From assembly GCF_028275055.1 (NCBI RefSeq), contig NZ_JAQCNJ010000006.1:1-64000 (forward strand): DNA of 64,000 nucleotides, read 5' to 3'. Below, in pieces: positions 53,351-62,565 of the stretch (positions are counted from its first letter, which is position 1; every line of letters begins with the position of its first letter). Below the pieces are notes generated by a model. It searched no databases. It had not been told where the DNA came from and saw only the letters and a program-made list of their open reading frames with translations. Source of the DNA: Haloplanus sp. (lineage in GTDB: Archaea > Halobacteriota > Halobacteria > Halobacteriales > Haloferacaceae). Position numbers and translations under genes: made by a program.

Positions 53351-54580
53351 ATGTCACGGAGTCCGTCGCTTCCGGACCGCCCGCGGTTGGATCTGGATCC
53401 CGAGATGTCCGACGCGGAGCGGCTGGACGCCATCCAGCAACATTACGAGCGGATGATCCGCGTCAACGAGGAACTGGCAGAGCGGCTCGATGAAACCGAC
53501 GACCGTCGCGAGGAACTGATGGAAGAGGTCGACCATCTCAAGCGCCGAAACGAGGTGCTGAAGACCTCGTCACTGTACGTTGCCACCGTCGAAGAGGTGG
53601 CCGACGACGGCGTCATCATCAAACAGCACGGCAACAATCAGGAGGTGCTCACCGAACCGTCCCCGCGCATCCGAAAGGAACTCGCTGCGGGCGACCGCGT
53701 CGCCGTCAACGACTCCTTCAGCGTGCAGGCGATTCTCGACGACGAGACGGATTCGCGAGCACAAGCCATGGAGGTCGAGGAGTCGCCGACGGTCACCTAC
53801 GACGACATCGGCGGCATCGGCGACCAGGTGCGCGAGGTGCGCGAGGCCGTCGAGGACCCCCTGTTGACGCCGGAACTGTTCGAAAAGGTCGGCGTCGATC
53901 CGCCGTCGGGTGTCCTGCTCCACGGCCCGCCGGGGACGGGGAAAACGATGCTCGCAAAGGCCGTCGCCAACGAGACGGACGCCACATTCATCAAAATGGC
54001 CGGCTCCGAACTCGTCCGGAAGTTCATCGGCGAGGGGTCCCGACTGGTCCGTGATCTCTTCGAACTCGCCGAGGAGCGCCAGCCGGCGGTCATCTTTATC
54101 GACGAGATCGACTCCGTCGCCGCCAAGCGGACGGACTCGAAGACCTCCGGCGACGCCGAGGTCCAGCGGACGATGATGCAACTGCTCTCCGAGATGGACG
54201 GCTTCGACGACCGCGGCGAGATTCGGATCATGGCCGCGACCAACCGGTTCGACATGCTCGACGAGGCGATTCTCCGCCCCGGCCGGTTCGACCGGCTCAT
54301 CGAGGTGCCAAAGCCCGACGCCGAGGGCCGCGCTCAGATCCTCAGCATCCACACCCGCGACATGAACGTCGACGACGACGTCGACTTCGCGGAACTGGCC
54401 GACGATCTCGACGACTACAGCGGCGCCGACCTCGCCTCCCTCGCGACGGAGGCCGGGATGTTCGCCATCCGCGACGACCGCACCCTCGTCACGATGGCCG
54501 ACTTCCGCGACGCAAAGGCGAAAATCGAGGACAACGAGGACTCCGGCCCGGTGATGGCTTTCACTGACTACCAGTACTGA
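53351..54580 (+). CDS. pan: proteasome-activating nucleotidase PAN
   Basis: A 409-residue hexameric AAA ATPase that unfolds proteins for the 20S proteasome. An N-terminal coiled coil covers about 18-66 (YERMIRVNEELAERLDETDD). An OB domain follows (SSLYVATVEEVADDGVIIKQ). The AAA module has Walker A GPPGTGKTML, Walker B IFIDEIDS and the pore-loop region FIKMAGSELVRKFIGEGSR. The C terminus is TDYQY; the tyrosine is last rather than second-last, so the usual HbYX form is not exact. SAMP1, which can mark proteins for turnover, is encoded at 25.7 kb. Confidence 0.95.
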   Translation: MSRSPSLPDRPRLDLDPEMSDAERLDAIQQHYERMIRVNEELAERLDETDDRREELMEEVDHLKRRNEVLKTSSLYVATVEEVADDGVIIKQHGNNQEVLTEPSPRIRKELAAGDRVAVNDSFSVQAILDDETDSRAQAMEVEESPTVTYDDIGGIGDQVREVREAVEDPLLTPELFEKVGVDPPSGVLLHGPPGTGKTMLAKAVANETDATFIKMAGSELVRKFIGEGSRLVRDLFELAEERQPAVIFIDEIDSVAAKRTDSKTSGDAEVQRTMMQLLSEMDGFDDRGEIRIMAATNRFDMLDEAILRPGRFDRLIEVPKPDAEGRAQILSIHTRDMNVDDDVDFAELADDLDDYSGADLASLATEAGMFAIRDDRTLVTMADFRDAKAKIEDNEDSGPVMAFTDYQY

Positions 54581-54807
54581 GTCCGACCGGTTCCCGACGG
54601 ATCGCTTTTTCTCGACCCGTTCTTCGGTGGTCGGTTCCGGGCAACCGCCGCGTACCGTGGTGTCGGTTCTCGGACGGACCGCCGTGCCCGCCGGCGTGTG
54701 TCGTCGGCATGACCTCCGATACACGGCGCTCGAAGGTCCGTACCGCCCACATCGTCCGGAGCGCCGACGGCTTTTTAGCCGCGCTCCCCCTACCTGAAAC
54801 GACTGCG

Positions 54808-55191
54808 ATGAATGGAAACACGCCGTACGGAGGCGCGCCGGGAGTCGTCGACGCCGGACAGCGGTCGACGGACGTCGAACTCACTCAGAACCAGCGACAG
54901 TCCCTCCAGCGGGCCGTGGCGGGAATCGTCTCACAGACCCGATCGTACCTGCCCGACAGTTACACCGTCGGGTCGGAGCTATCCTACGGGTCGAACGGAC
55001 CGACGGCAACCGTCGCCGTCCGTCCGCCGGCGGGCCATCCCGTGAGCGCGGGGTTCGCGCCCGACCTCGACGATCTCGAAACCGGACTGGAGACCGACGA
55101 ACGCGACGAGGTCGCGCGCGGACTGGCCGCGAGCGCCGCGCTTCAGGTGATGGATGCCGTCGGCGACGGTATCACGCCGACCGCTCGCTGA
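54808..55191 (+). CDS. DUF5811-like haloarchaeal protein
   Basis: A 127-residue protein resembling the haloarchaeal DUF5811 family. The start MNGNTPYGGAPG, the central VGSELSYGSNGPTATVAVRPPAG and the end ARGLAASAALQVMDAVGDGITPTA fit. Function is unknown. ATG 54808 is chosen; a tttttagc patch about 30-37 bases upstream may be BoxA. Its 3' end overlaps the minus-strand small membrane gene. It follows PAN on the same strand but 227 bases away. Confidence 0.8.
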   Translation: MNGNTPYGGAPGVVDAGQRSTDVELTQNQRQSLQRAVAGIVSQTRSYLPDSYTVGSELSYGSNGPTATVAVRPPAGHPVSAGFAPDLDDLETGLETDERDEVARGLAASAALQVMDAVGDGITPTAR

Positions 55192-55391
55192 CGTTTTTCT
55201 CGTTCGCCGTCGGCGGGGCGATCAGGACCGCATAACAGAACAGGAGCGCCGACGGCCGTCGGTGTCGCCGTCACCGCCGACACGAACGCCCCGAGAAGCA
55301 ACGGCACCGGGAGCAGTGCCAGCAACAGGTCATACCGGGACGGTGTTGTCGGTAGGCTGATACTGTCGCTCTGGGGCGTTTGAACGCTCAT
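55143..55391 (-). CDS. small membrane protein, probably frameshifted near its C terminus
   Basis: The open frame encodes 82 residues. The N-terminal 48 residues look real, with a membrane helix (YDLLLALLPVPLLLGAFVSAV). From about 55250 the frame turns Arg/Pro-rich. Shifting by one base there gives LLFCYAVLIAPPTANEKNVS, a second hydrophobic segment and polar tail, ending at TGA 55174-55172 (72 residues). That two-helix layout is common among small haloarchaeal membrane proteins. A single-base indel, real or from sequencing, is the simplest reading. A ggtggagtgag stretch before the ATG could be a ribosome binding site, with a tttac-type BoxA further up. Confidence 0.55.
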   Translation of the reverse strand: MSVQTPQSDSISLPTTPSRYDLLLALLPVPLLLGAFVSAVTATPTAVGAPVLLCGPDRPADGEREKRQRAVGVIPSPTASIT

Positions 55392-55536
55392 ACGTACTCA
55401 CTCCACCTTTTGATTGCTAATTTGTAAACTAAAACGTTTCGCCGAGCGTATCTGAGGAGTCGACCGAACGTTCAAAAAACCACCGTAAATAATATGGATA
55501 CGTTACTTCGGGCCATCGGTCCGGGCGCGGCTCGGC

Positions 55537-57339
55537 TTACTTCCCCCAGAACGGATCCCGCCGCCGGTGGTTGTCGAGAAAGCCTTGGAGCGCCTCGAGT
55601 TCGTCGGCGGCGATTTCGTCGGTCAGTTCCTGTTCGAGGATCTTCGCGTGTTTCTCGGGCACGTCGACCCAGAGCTCATCACCCTCGTCGATCCCGCGGC
55701 CGACGGTCGGGCCGTCGATGGCGACGCTGACGCGTTCGCCCGCCCGCGCCTCGTCGACGTCGTCGCCCTGTTTCTGGATGCCGCTCAACTGACCGACACG
55801 GTCGAACTCGTTGCCGTCGAAGCCGCCGACGTAGGAGTTGTTCTGGAGGGTGCCCGAGAGCACCTCGACGCCGACGACGGCGGGGTCGGACTGGCGGAAG
55901 ACGTGGTCGTCAAGGATCCGGAAGCGGGCGGGCCGGACGATCTTGTCGAGAACGGTCTCCTGTTGGGCGCGCTGGCGTTCCTCGATAAACGTCTCGTAGT
56001 CCTCGACCAGTTGGTAGATCACGTCGTCGTGGAACAAACGTACGCCGCCCTCCTCGAGTTCGCGCTCGGCGTTCGCGAGAACGTCGACGTTGAACCCGAG
56101 GATCACTTGATGTTCGGCGCCGTCGGCGGTGCTGGCGACGGCCACGTCGCGGGGGGCCACGTCGCCGACCTCCGCCCGAAGGATCGGCACCTCGGCATCG
56201 ACGAGAGCGTTTGCGATCGCCTCCAGACTGCCGAGCGTGTCGGCTTTGACGACGACGCCGTTCTCCTCGGTCTCGACCTCGATCTCGGCGAGTTCGGACT
56301 CTACATCCGCGGCGACGGCCGCCCGCTCGCGGTCGCGAACGACCCGGACGGGAGCGCCGGCCATGGCCTCGGCTAGATCGGGGGCGGCGATCTTCACCCC
56401 GGCGGCGGCGGCGACGGCGTCGACCCGTCCGAACCGCTTCTCCGCGCGGATCTCGGCCAGCGGCTTGGGTTGGAGGAGCGCTCGCACCTCGGTCACGATG
56501 GGGTCGCCGGTCCCCCCGACGACGATCTCGTCGCCCTCGCGGATCGTCCCGTCGTACATCACCGCATCGAGGGTGGTGCCGAAGCCTTTCTCCTCTTTCA
56601 CCTCAAGGACCGTCCCCGCGCCAGGGCCGTCCACGTCGATCGTCATCTGTTCTTTCATGTACCGCTGTGACAACCCCATCAACACGGTCAGGAGGTCAGG
56701 GACCCCCTCGTCGGTCATCGCGGAGACGGGGACGACACCGATGTTGCCTTGGAAGTCTTGGACCCGCCAGTAGAGGTCGGCCGAGAAGCCCGAGTCGGAG
56801 AGTTGGCCGATGATCTCGTAGAGGTTTTCGTCGAGTCGGGAGCGGGCGCGATCGCTCTGTGACTCGTAGGAGACCTGTATCGGCTCGCCGTCCTGTGGGT
56901 TCCACCCCGGTGTGGTGTCGATCTTGTTGGCCGCGACGACAAACGGCGTCCCGGTCCGTTTGAGAATGTCGATGGCCTCCTCGGTCTGGGGCTGGAAGCC
57001 GTCGTTTACGTCGACGACGAGAATAGCGATGTCGGCGAGTGCGCCGCCGCGCGAACGAAGCGTCGAGAAGGAGTGGTGGCCGGGCGTGTCGATAAACAAC
57101 AGCCCGGGCAGATCGAAGTCGTCGGGATCGACGAGGCTGCCGGCGATCCCCGAGATGGTGTCGAGGGGGACCGCAGTCGCCCCGATGTGCTGGGTTATCG
57201 CGCCGGCCTCGCCCTCACTGACCGCCGAGCCGCGGATCGTATCAAGCAGGCTGGTCTTCCCGTGGTCGACGTGCCCGAGCACGGCGACGATGGGGGTTCG
57301 AAGTGCGTCCGGTCGGTCGCGTGTGTCCGAATCTGACAT
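55537..57339 (-). CDS. infB: translation initiation factor IF-2 (aIF5B)
   Basis: A 600-residue translational GTPase that joins ribosomal subunits and checks initiator tRNA. G1 is [13 protein letters not shown]2-G3 appear as GATAVP and [12 protein letters not shown], and G4 is AANKID. Domains II-IV follow, with [17 protein letters not shown] and [20 protein letters not shown]. The length fits the archaeal form without the bacterial N-terminal extension. ATG 57339 ([13 protein letters not shown]) is chosen over a 22-codon extension. A T-run on the transcribed strand near 55470 could end the transcript. The PRC-barrel/nob1 pair is divergent. Confidence 0.95.
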   Translation of the reverse strand: MSDSDTRDRPDALRTPIVAVLGHVDHGKTSLLDTIRGSAVSEGEAGAITQHIGATAVPLDTISGIAGSLVDPDDFDLPGLLFIDTPGHHSFSTLRSRGGALADIAILVVDVNDGFQPQTEEAIDILKRTGTPFVVAANKIDTTPGWNPQDGEPIQVSYESQSDRARSRLDENLYEIIGQLSDSGFSADLYWRVQDFQGNIGVVPVSAMTDEGVPDLLTVLMGLSQRYMKEQMTIDVDGPGAGTVLEVKEEKGFGTTLDAVMYDGTIREGDEIVVGGTGDPIVTEVRALLQPKPLAEIRAEKRFGRVDAVAAAAGVKIAAPDLAEAMAGAPVRVVRDRERAAVAADVESELAEIEVETEENGVVVKADTLGSLEAIANALVDAEVPILRAEVGDVAPRDVAVASTADGAEHQVILGFNVDVLANAERELEEGGVRLFHDDVIYQLVEDYETFIEERQRAQQETVLDKIVRPARFRILDDHVFRQSDPAVVGVEVLSGTLQNNSYVGGFDGNEFDRVGQLSGIQKQGDDVDEARAGERVSVAIDGPTVGRGIDEGDELWVDVPEKHAKILEQELTDEIAADELEALQGFLDNHRRRDPFWGK

Positions 57340-57443
57340 GGTGTCCCCCGACAGAAGGTTGCTTAGTGGGCAAGAGCCGTGGACCGAAGTTAAGTCTTTC
57401 AACATCCCCTCACGCCGCTCGCTGCGGTGTCGGCCCCGTGGCG

Positions 57444-57449
57444 TTTAAG
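57444..57449 (+). promoter_or_regulatory. putative BoxA of the PRC-barrel/nob1 pair
   Basis: tttaag lies 25 to 30 bases before ATG 57474, consistent with a leaderless transcript. Confidence 0.55.
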
Positions 57450-57473
57450 TTCGTGCCCTCGAATATCACGCCC

Positions 57474-57719
57474 ATGTCCAACGTACTCGCGGAAAACCTT
57501 TCGGGGAAGTCCGTGATGGGTTCCGATGGAACCGAACTCGGGATGTTGTACAACATCACGATGAACCTGAACACTGGCGCGCTGAACGACCTGCTCGTGT
57601 CTCCCAACGAACAGTTCTCCGCGTCCGACTCCCGCTTCCAGCAGGACGACCAGGGGCGACTCCACGTCCCCGTCTCCCGTGTGCAAGCGGTGAAAGACTA
57701 TATCGTTATCGACCGGTAG
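57474..57719 (+). CDS. PRC-barrel domain protein
   Basis: An 81-residue protein made of one PRC-barrel domain, a small beta barrel found in RNA-metabolism and photosynthetic proteins. SGKSVMGSDGTELGMLYNITMNLNTG and HVPVSRVQAVKDYIVIDR are characteristic. The start MSNVLAENL follows the BoxA. The nob1 start codon follows the stop directly with no gap, so the two are cotranscribed and likely act together in rRNA processing; RimM-like PRC proteins do so in bacteria. Confidence 0.9.
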   Translation: MSNVLAENLSGKSVMGSDGTELGMLYNITMNLNTGALNDLLVSPNEQFSASDSRFQQDDQGRLHVPVSRVQAVKDYIVIDR

Positions 57720-58178
57720 ATGCACGTTCTCGACTCCTCAGCGTTTATCCACGAGTACCACACCTCAGAGTCGATGGCTTCCATCCCCGCGGTTGAGGAG
57801 GAACTCGAAGACGAGAGCGCCTACCGCTTCGACGCCATGGAGGGTGCGGGGATGCACATCCACATCCCGGCCGACAACACCGTCGAGACCATCGAACGGG
57901 CGGCCATCGAGACGGGTGACGGCGAGGAACTCTCCGATACCGACGTGCGTCTCGTCGCCACCGCCTTCGAACTCGACGGGACGCTCGTCACCGACGACTA
58001 CGCGATGCAGAACGTCGCCGAACATCTCGGCGTCGTCGTCGAGGTGATCGCCCGTGAGGGCATCTCCGAACAACGCGACTGGCGGTTCCAGTGCCAAGGT
58101 TGTGGCCGCGAGTTCGACGACCACCGCGACCGTTGTCCCATCTGTGGGAGCGACCTCTCGCGAAAGAACCCCGCCTGA
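57720..58178 (+). CDS. nob1: NOB1-family rRNA endonuclease
   Basis: A 152-residue PIN-domain ribonuclease that makes the 3' end of 16S rRNA. The PIN acidic residues appear in VLDSSAFIHEY, in an internal glutamate (VEEELEDES), and in LSDTDVRLVATAFE and VTDDYAMQNVAE. A C-terminal zinc ribbon follows: CQGCGREF and CPICGSDL. The length is standard for archaea. It starts immediately after the PRC-barrel stop. Confidence 0.94.
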   Translation: MHVLDSSAFIHEYHTSESMASIPAVEEELEDESAYRFDAMEGAGMHIHIPADNTVETIERAAIETGDGEELSDTDVRLVATAFELDGTLVTDDYAMQNVAEHLGVVVEVIAREGISEQRDWRFQCQGCGREFDDHRDRCPICGSDLSRKNPA

Positions 58179-58334
58179 GAGGCGAGCGCCGCGCCCTCGG
58201 GCCGCCCGGGCCTCGTCGCCTCTCCCCAACGAAACACGACACCGCGCCTTCGTGATGCCTTTCCCGTCCACCCGTGGCGTGATCGTTCGGTGTCCCGGCG
58301 TGTCCATTTTACCCCTCGGGGTCGGTGGTGTGGT

Positions 58335-59369
58335 ATGCGCGCCGCAACGTATCACGGTCCCGGCGATATCCGGATCGAGGAGCGTCCAAAGCCCGAACTC
58401 GAGGCCCCAACCGACGCCATCGTCCGCGTCACCCACACCGCGGTCTGTGGCTCAGACCTGTGGTTCTACCGCGGCGAGAGCGACCGGGAGGTCGGCTCGG
58501 CTGTCGGCCACGAGCCTATGGGAATCGTCGAGGCGGTCGGTGACGACGTGCGCTCGGTCAACCCTGGTGACCGCGTACTCGCCCCCTTTCGGATCAGTTG
58601 TGGCGCCTGTGAGTTCTGTCGGAAAGGCCTGCACACCTCCTGTGTCGACGGTGATTCGTGGGGCGGGGCGAACGGCGGTGGGCAGGGCGAATACGTCCGT
58701 TCGACCCACGCCGACGGCACGCTCGTTCGGGTTCCCGACCGCCACGCCGACGACGAGGACACCCTCCGGGCGCTTCTCCCGTTGACCGACGTGTTGGGGA
58801 CGGGCCACCACGCCGCCACCAGTGCCGGCGTCGACGCCGGGGCCACCTGCGTCGTCGTCGGCGACGGCGCGGTCGGCCTGTGTGCGGTTCTCGCCGCCCG
58901 CCGCCTCGGCGCGGAGCGAATCGTCGCCGTTGGCCACCACGAGGACCGTCTCGCCGTCGCCGAGGAGTTCGGCGCGACCGACACCGTTGCCGCCCGCGGC
59001 GACACGGCCATCGAACGGGTCCAGGAACTGACCCACGGCGGCGCGAATCACGTCGTCGAGTGTGTCGGCGCGTCGTCGTCGATGAACGCCGCCATCTCGA
59101 TGGCTCGTCCCGGCGGCACCGTTGGCTACGTCGGCGTCCCCCACGGCGTCGACGAACTCGACCTGTACGGCATGTTCGGCGACAACGTAACCCTCCGTGG
59201 CGGCGTCGCCCCCGTCCGGGCCTACACCGAGGAACTGATGGCCGACGTACTGGACGGCACGCTTGACCCCTCGCCGGTCTTCACCGAGACGGTCGGCCTC
59301 GACGGAGTCCCCGAGGGCTACCGGCTGATGGACGACCGCGAGGCGATCAAGGTGCTCGTGAAGCCGTAA
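58335..59369 (+). CDS. zinc-dependent alcohol dehydrogenase (threonine/sorbitol type)
   Basis: A 344-residue medium-chain dehydrogenase. Catalytic zinc residues are in TAVCGSDLWFYRGE and GHEPMGIVE. The structural zinc lobe is CGACEFCRKGLHTSC. The Rossmann motif is VVVGDGAVGLCAVLAAR. This matches the threonine-dehydrogenase-like branch more than AdhP. ATG 58335 (MRAATYHGPGDI) is the natural start. The Rieske-helical gene starts 47 bases downstream and may share a transcript. Confidence 0.92.
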   Translation: MRAATYHGPGDIRIEERPKPELEAPTDAIVRVTHTAVCGSDLWFYRGESDREVGSAVGHEPMGIVEAVGDDVRSVNPGDRVLAPFRISCGACEFCRKGLHTSCVDGDSWGGANGGGQGEYVRSTHADGTLVRVPDRHADDEDTLRALLPLTDVLGTGHHAATSAGVDAGATCVVVGDGAVGLCAVLAARRLGAERIVAVGHHEDRLAVAEEFGATDTVAARGDTAIERVQELTHGGANHVVECVGASSSMNAAISMARPGGTVGYVGVPHGVDELDLYGMFGDNVTLRGGVAPVRAYTEELMADVLDGTLDPSPVFTETVGLDGVPEGYRLMDDREAIKVLVKP

Positions 59370-59416
59370 CGGGCACGCGAGCCACGCTTATTCCCCTCGG
59401 TGCGCTATGGCGTGCT

Positions 59417-61159
59417 ATGACCGGATTCGAACGCGTCGCCGCCGCCGACGAGGCCCGCGAGGCGAGTCCGCAGGTCGTCACCGCCGACGGTCGACCCATC
59501 GGTCTCTTCTACCACGAGGGATCGTTTCACGCCGTCGACAACCGCTGTCCCCACATGGGCTTTCCCCTCGCCGAGGGGTCCGTCGACGACGGCATTCTCA
59601 CCTGCCCGTGGCACCACGCCCGTTTTGAACTCTCCTGTGGTGATACGCTCGACCCATTCGCCGACGACGTCACCGCCTTCCCGGTCGAGGTGCGGGACGG
59701 CGACGTGTACGTCGATCCACATCCCGACCGCGAGACGCCGCCGGCGACCCATTGGGAGGAGCGCCTCGACCACGGCCTCCGGGAGTCACTCGACCTCGTC
59801 GTTGCCAAGGCGGTTCTTGGCCTCGACGACGCCGGCGTCGCGCCGACGGTCCCCTTGGAGGTGGGGACGGCCTTCGGGACACGGTACCGCGAGAACGGGT
59901 GGGGCAGGGGGCTGACGACGATGACGGCGATGGCGAACCTCCACGACGCCCTCCGGCCCGAGGACCGGCGGCGGGCCCGCTACGTCGGCCTCGGAGCGGT
60001 GGCCGACGACTGCGCCGGCGAACCCCCCTTCTTCGTTCAGGAGCCGTTGTCGACCGACGGCGTCGCCCCCGACCGCCTCGCCGACTGGTTCAGAGAAACG
60101 ATCGAGCTTCGGGACGCCGACGGCGCGGAGCGGGTACTCCGGGCGGCCATCGCGAGCGACGCCGACGAGTCGGCACTCGCCGGAACCGTTGTTGCCGCGG
60201 CGACCGACCACCGGTATCTCGACTCCGGTCACCGCCTCGACTTCGCGAACAAGGCCTTCGAACTGCTGGACCGGATCGGCTGGGACCACGCCGACGCCGT
60301 TCTCCCCAGCCTCGTGCCCGCGCTCGCCTCGGCCGACCGCGCCGAGGAGCGGTCGGCGTGGCGCCAACCCGTCGACGTGGCCGGCCTCGTCGTCGAGGCG
60401 AGCGACGCGCTTCCCGACCTGATCGAGACCGGCGAGAAGAAGACGTGGACCGAACCGGACGGCTTCGTCGACCGGCTCCTCGCCGACGACCCCCACGCTG
60501 TGATGGATACGTTGACCGACGCCATCGAGGCGGGGGCGAGCGCCGCCGCCCTCGCCCGAGCGGTCGCCGACGCCGCCGCCAGACGGGTCGCGCAGTTCGG
60601 CACGGCAAACGAGTTCCGCGACTGGAACACAGTGCATCACACCTACACGTACGCGAACGCGGTCTGTGGCCTCGCTGGGCGCACCGACGCCCCCGAACTC
60701 TACCGCGCCGTTTTCGACGGAGCGATGAGCGTCTACCTCGACCGCTTTCTCAACACGCCGCCAGCCCCCCTGCCCGATCCCGACGGCGACGCCGACCCGG
60801 ACGCCGTTCTCGACGACCTGTTGGAGACGTTCGAGGTTGAGGCCGACGACACCGTGTCCCGCGCCGGCCGACTCGTGGCCGAGTATCTCGCGGCCGGTGG
60901 CGACGCCGCCGGTCTGAAGCGCGCGATCGGCGAGGCGCTGTTGCGCGAGGACGTCGGCTTCCACCCGCGACAGAACGTCGAGGCGGCCGTGTCCCGGTAC
61001 GACGCTGCGGCCGCGAACGGTCGGGAGCGCCGAGGACGCGCCCACCTCGTCGCGACGGCGCGTTACCTCGCGGCCCACACGCCCACCCGTCGAGAGGGCG
61101 AACAGACCTTCCGGATGGCCCAGCGCCTCGCCAGAGGCGAGACCCTTCACGAGGCCTGA
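59417..61159 (+). CDS. Rieske 2Fe-2S domain fused to a large helical domain
   Basis: A 580-residue protein. Residues 1-105 form a Rieske domain with the cluster ligands in RCPHMGFPLAEG (about 43) and LTCPWHHARFEL (about 62). The remaining 470 residues are predicted almost all alpha-helical and acidic, with many Ala-rich helices (SAAALARAVADAAARRVAQF) and a conserved-looking WNTVHHTYTYANAVC with paired histidines. No oxygenase iron site is obvious in the helical part. The gene follows an alcohol dehydrogenase and precedes an OsmC gene. Possibly an electron-transfer or oxidative enzyme; substrate unknown. Confidence 0.88.
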   Translation: MTGFERVAAADEAREASPQVVTADGRPIGLFYHEGSFHAVDNRCPHMGFPLAEGSVDDGILTCPWHHARFELSCGDTLDPFADDVTAFPVEVRDGDVYVDPHPDRETPPATHWEERLDHGLRESLDLVVAKAVLGLDDAGVAPTVPLEVGTAFGTRYRENGWGRGLTTMTAMANLHDALRPEDRRRARYVGLGAVADDCAGEPPFFVQEPLSTDGVAPDRLADWFRETIELRDADGAERVLRAAIASDADESALAGTVVAAATDHRYLDSGHRLDFANKAFELLDRIGWDHADAVLPSLVPALASADRAEERSAWRQPVDVAGLVVEASDALPDLIETGEKKTWTEPDGFVDRLLADDPHAVMDTLTDAIEAGASAAALARAVADAAARRVAQFGTANEFRDWNTVHHTYTYANAVCGLAGRTDAPELYRAVFDGAMSVYLDRFLNTPPAPLPDPDGDADPDAVLDDLLETFEVEADDTVSRAGRLVAEYLAAGGDAAGLKRAIGEALLREDVGFHPRQNVEAAVSRYDAAAANGRERRGRAHLVATARYLAAHTPTRREGEQTFRMAQRLARGETLHEA

Positions 61160-61199
61160 CGCCCGGAACGCTTTTTCTCCCGCTCAATCCACGGTACAC

Positions 61200-61721
61200 A
61201 TGGCGAGGAATCTCCACGAGCGACAGGCACCGCTGAAAGAAACCTACGAGTCCGACCCCGAGGCGGCGCAGGTGACGCTCACGGCCACCGGTGACGAGGC
61301 GGCAGACGCGACGGCCTGCAGTGTCGCGGTGGGTGAGGCCGTCTACGAGGCGGAACTCCACGAGGGCGCGGGTGGCTCCGGCACCGCGGCCTGTTCGGGC
61401 GACCTCCTGCTCGGTGCGCTCGCCGCCTGTTCGCAACTGACCGCACAGGCGGTGATCGAAAACTTCGGCGTCGACGCCACGGTGTCGGTCCGTGTCGAGG
61501 GCGACCTGGATCTCCGGGGAACGATGGGTGTCGCCGACGTCCCTGTCGGGTTTCAGGACATCCGCCTCGACGCGACGCTATCGGGTGACCTCGACCCGGA
61601 GACGGCGGCGGCGATTCAGGAGGCGACCGAGCGGTACTGTGTGGTGTACCGGACGCTGGTCGACACGCCGGACGCGACCACCGAATGGGCGTTCGAAAAA
61701 AGCGCCGAGGATGAGATTTGA
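61200..61721 (+). CDS. OsmC family protein
   Basis: A 173-residue protein of the OsmC/Ohr fold, which reduces organic hydroperoxides or related electrophiles with cysteine thiols. A candidate peroxidatic cysteine is in SGDLLLGALAACSQLTAQAV, and the second in ERYCVVYRTL. GGSGTAACSGDLLLGAL is the typical active-site stretch. ATG 61200 gives MARNLHERQAPLKE. The last 19 bases, including the stop, lie inside the 3' part of the oppositely oriented tRNA-Ser gene. Confidence 0.9.
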   Translation: MARNLHERQAPLKETYESDPEAAQVTLTATGDEAADATACSVAVGEAVYEAELHEGAGGSGTAACSGDLLLGALAACSQLTAQAVIENFGVDATVSVRVEGDLDLRGTMGVADVPVGFQDIRLDATLSGDLDPETAAAIQEATERYCVVYRTLVDTPDATTEWAFEKSAEDEI

Positions 61722-61788
61722 ACTCATGTGTCCTGAACGGACAGTTGCTCTCGAAGCAACCGCCTTGGCCGGGCTAGGCTACCTCGGC
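61703..61788 (-). tRNA. tRNA-Ser (CGA)
   Basis: An 86-base tRNA on the minus strand with the long variable arm of serine tRNAs. Acceptor strands are GCCGAGG and CCTCGGC, with discriminator G. The anticodon loop ttCGAga, closed by GTTGC/GCAAC, gives anticodon CGA for codon UCG. The variable arm is TGTCC-gttc-aGGACA. The T arm holds gttcaaat. No encoded CCA. The 3' end overlaps the OsmC coding end. Confidence 0.94.
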
Positions 61789-61813
61789 ACATGATGAGTA
61801 TGATCGTGCGGGC

Positions 61814-61820
61814 GTTTAAT
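61814..61820 (-). promoter_or_regulatory. putative BoxA of tRNA-Ser
   Basis: On the minus strand attaaac lies 26 to 32 bases before the tRNA 5' end, the same spacing seen for tRNA-Cys and tRNA-Pro in this window. Confidence 0.5.
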
Positions 61821-61885
61821 CGGTTTCGATTCGACGCCGGCTCCCGATCCCGCGGATTGAAGTCGCCGTAGCCCGAGCCGCGACC

Positions 61886-62329
61886 ATGGCGACGGTCGAC
61901 ACGGCGATAAACGCGATACACCTGCTGGTTGCCGGTCTGTGGGCCGGCAGCGTTCTGTTCGTGGCCGGCGGACTGCTGCCCGCCGCCCGCGACGGCGACC
62001 TCGGTGCAACGGTGCTCGGCGGGCTGATCGGTCGCCTCCGGTGGGGGTCACGGGTCGCGTCGGTCGTTCTCTTGCTCACCGGCGGCCATCTCGCTGGAAC
62101 ACGGTACACCGCCGAGACGCTCTTTGGGTCTACGCGTGGCTACCTCGTTCTCGCGATGGTCGGGTTGTGGCTCGCCATGGCCGGTCTCATTGAGGCGGGG
62201 TCGGGCCGCCTTCTCGACGGCGTCGACGAGCGAAGGGTGCGAAAGCCCGCACGCGCGGCGACGCCGTTTTTTGTCGCCGCGACGGGTGCGGCCGTCGGGC
62301 TACTCGTTATCGGCGGCGTCCTGCTCTGA
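61886..62329 (+). CDS. CopD-like integral membrane protein
   Basis: A 147-residue protein with four membrane helices. The N-terminal IHLLVAGLWAGSVLFVAGGLLP with its histidine and tryptophan resembles the CopD/copper-resistance D-like family. LRWGSRVASVVLLLTGGHLAGTRY and a C-terminal FFVAATGAAVGLLVIGGVLL complete it. Metal binding is not proven. It is divergent from tRNA-Ser, about 100 bases apart. Confidence 0.8.
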   Translation: MATVDTAINAIHLLVAGLWAGSVLFVAGGLLPAARDGDLGATVLGGLIGRLRWGSRVASVVLLLTGGHLAGTRYTAETLFGSTRGYLVLAMVGLWLAMAGLIEAGSGRLLDGVDERRVRKPARAATPFFVAATGAAVGLLVIGGVLL

Positions 62330-62387
62330 CCGGTAGAAACCGACGCCGACCGCCGGATCCCGGCGGTCGACAGGTTGCCGTGGCGAG

Positions 62388-62531
62388 TTACGTCGTCGGG
62401 GTGTGCCGGTCGCCTCGGCCACGCACCGACGACGAGTCACCGTAGACGATGCGCTCGACGATTTCGTCGAAATCGGGAAGCGTACGGTCACGTGTCGGTT
62501 CGTCCGCTGGCACGTGTGGTACGAGGGTCAT
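62388..62531 (-). CDS. 47-residue acidic protein
   Basis: A short ORF below the track's size limit. It reads MTLVPHVPADEPTRD followed by LPDFDEIVERIVYGDSSSVR and a polar tail. GC at third positions, acidic content and the helix DFDEIVERIVYG fit a real haloarchaeal gene. A BoxA-like gttttttattc lies about 35-45 bases upstream and ggggtga about 10 bases before ATG resembles a ribosome binding site. The function is unknown. Confidence 0.5.
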   Translation of the reverse strand: MTLVPHVPADEPTRDRTLPDFDEIVERIVYGDSSSVRGRGDRHTPTT

Positions 62532-62565
62532 CTGCCGTCACCCCGTTCGAACATGACGGCGTTCT

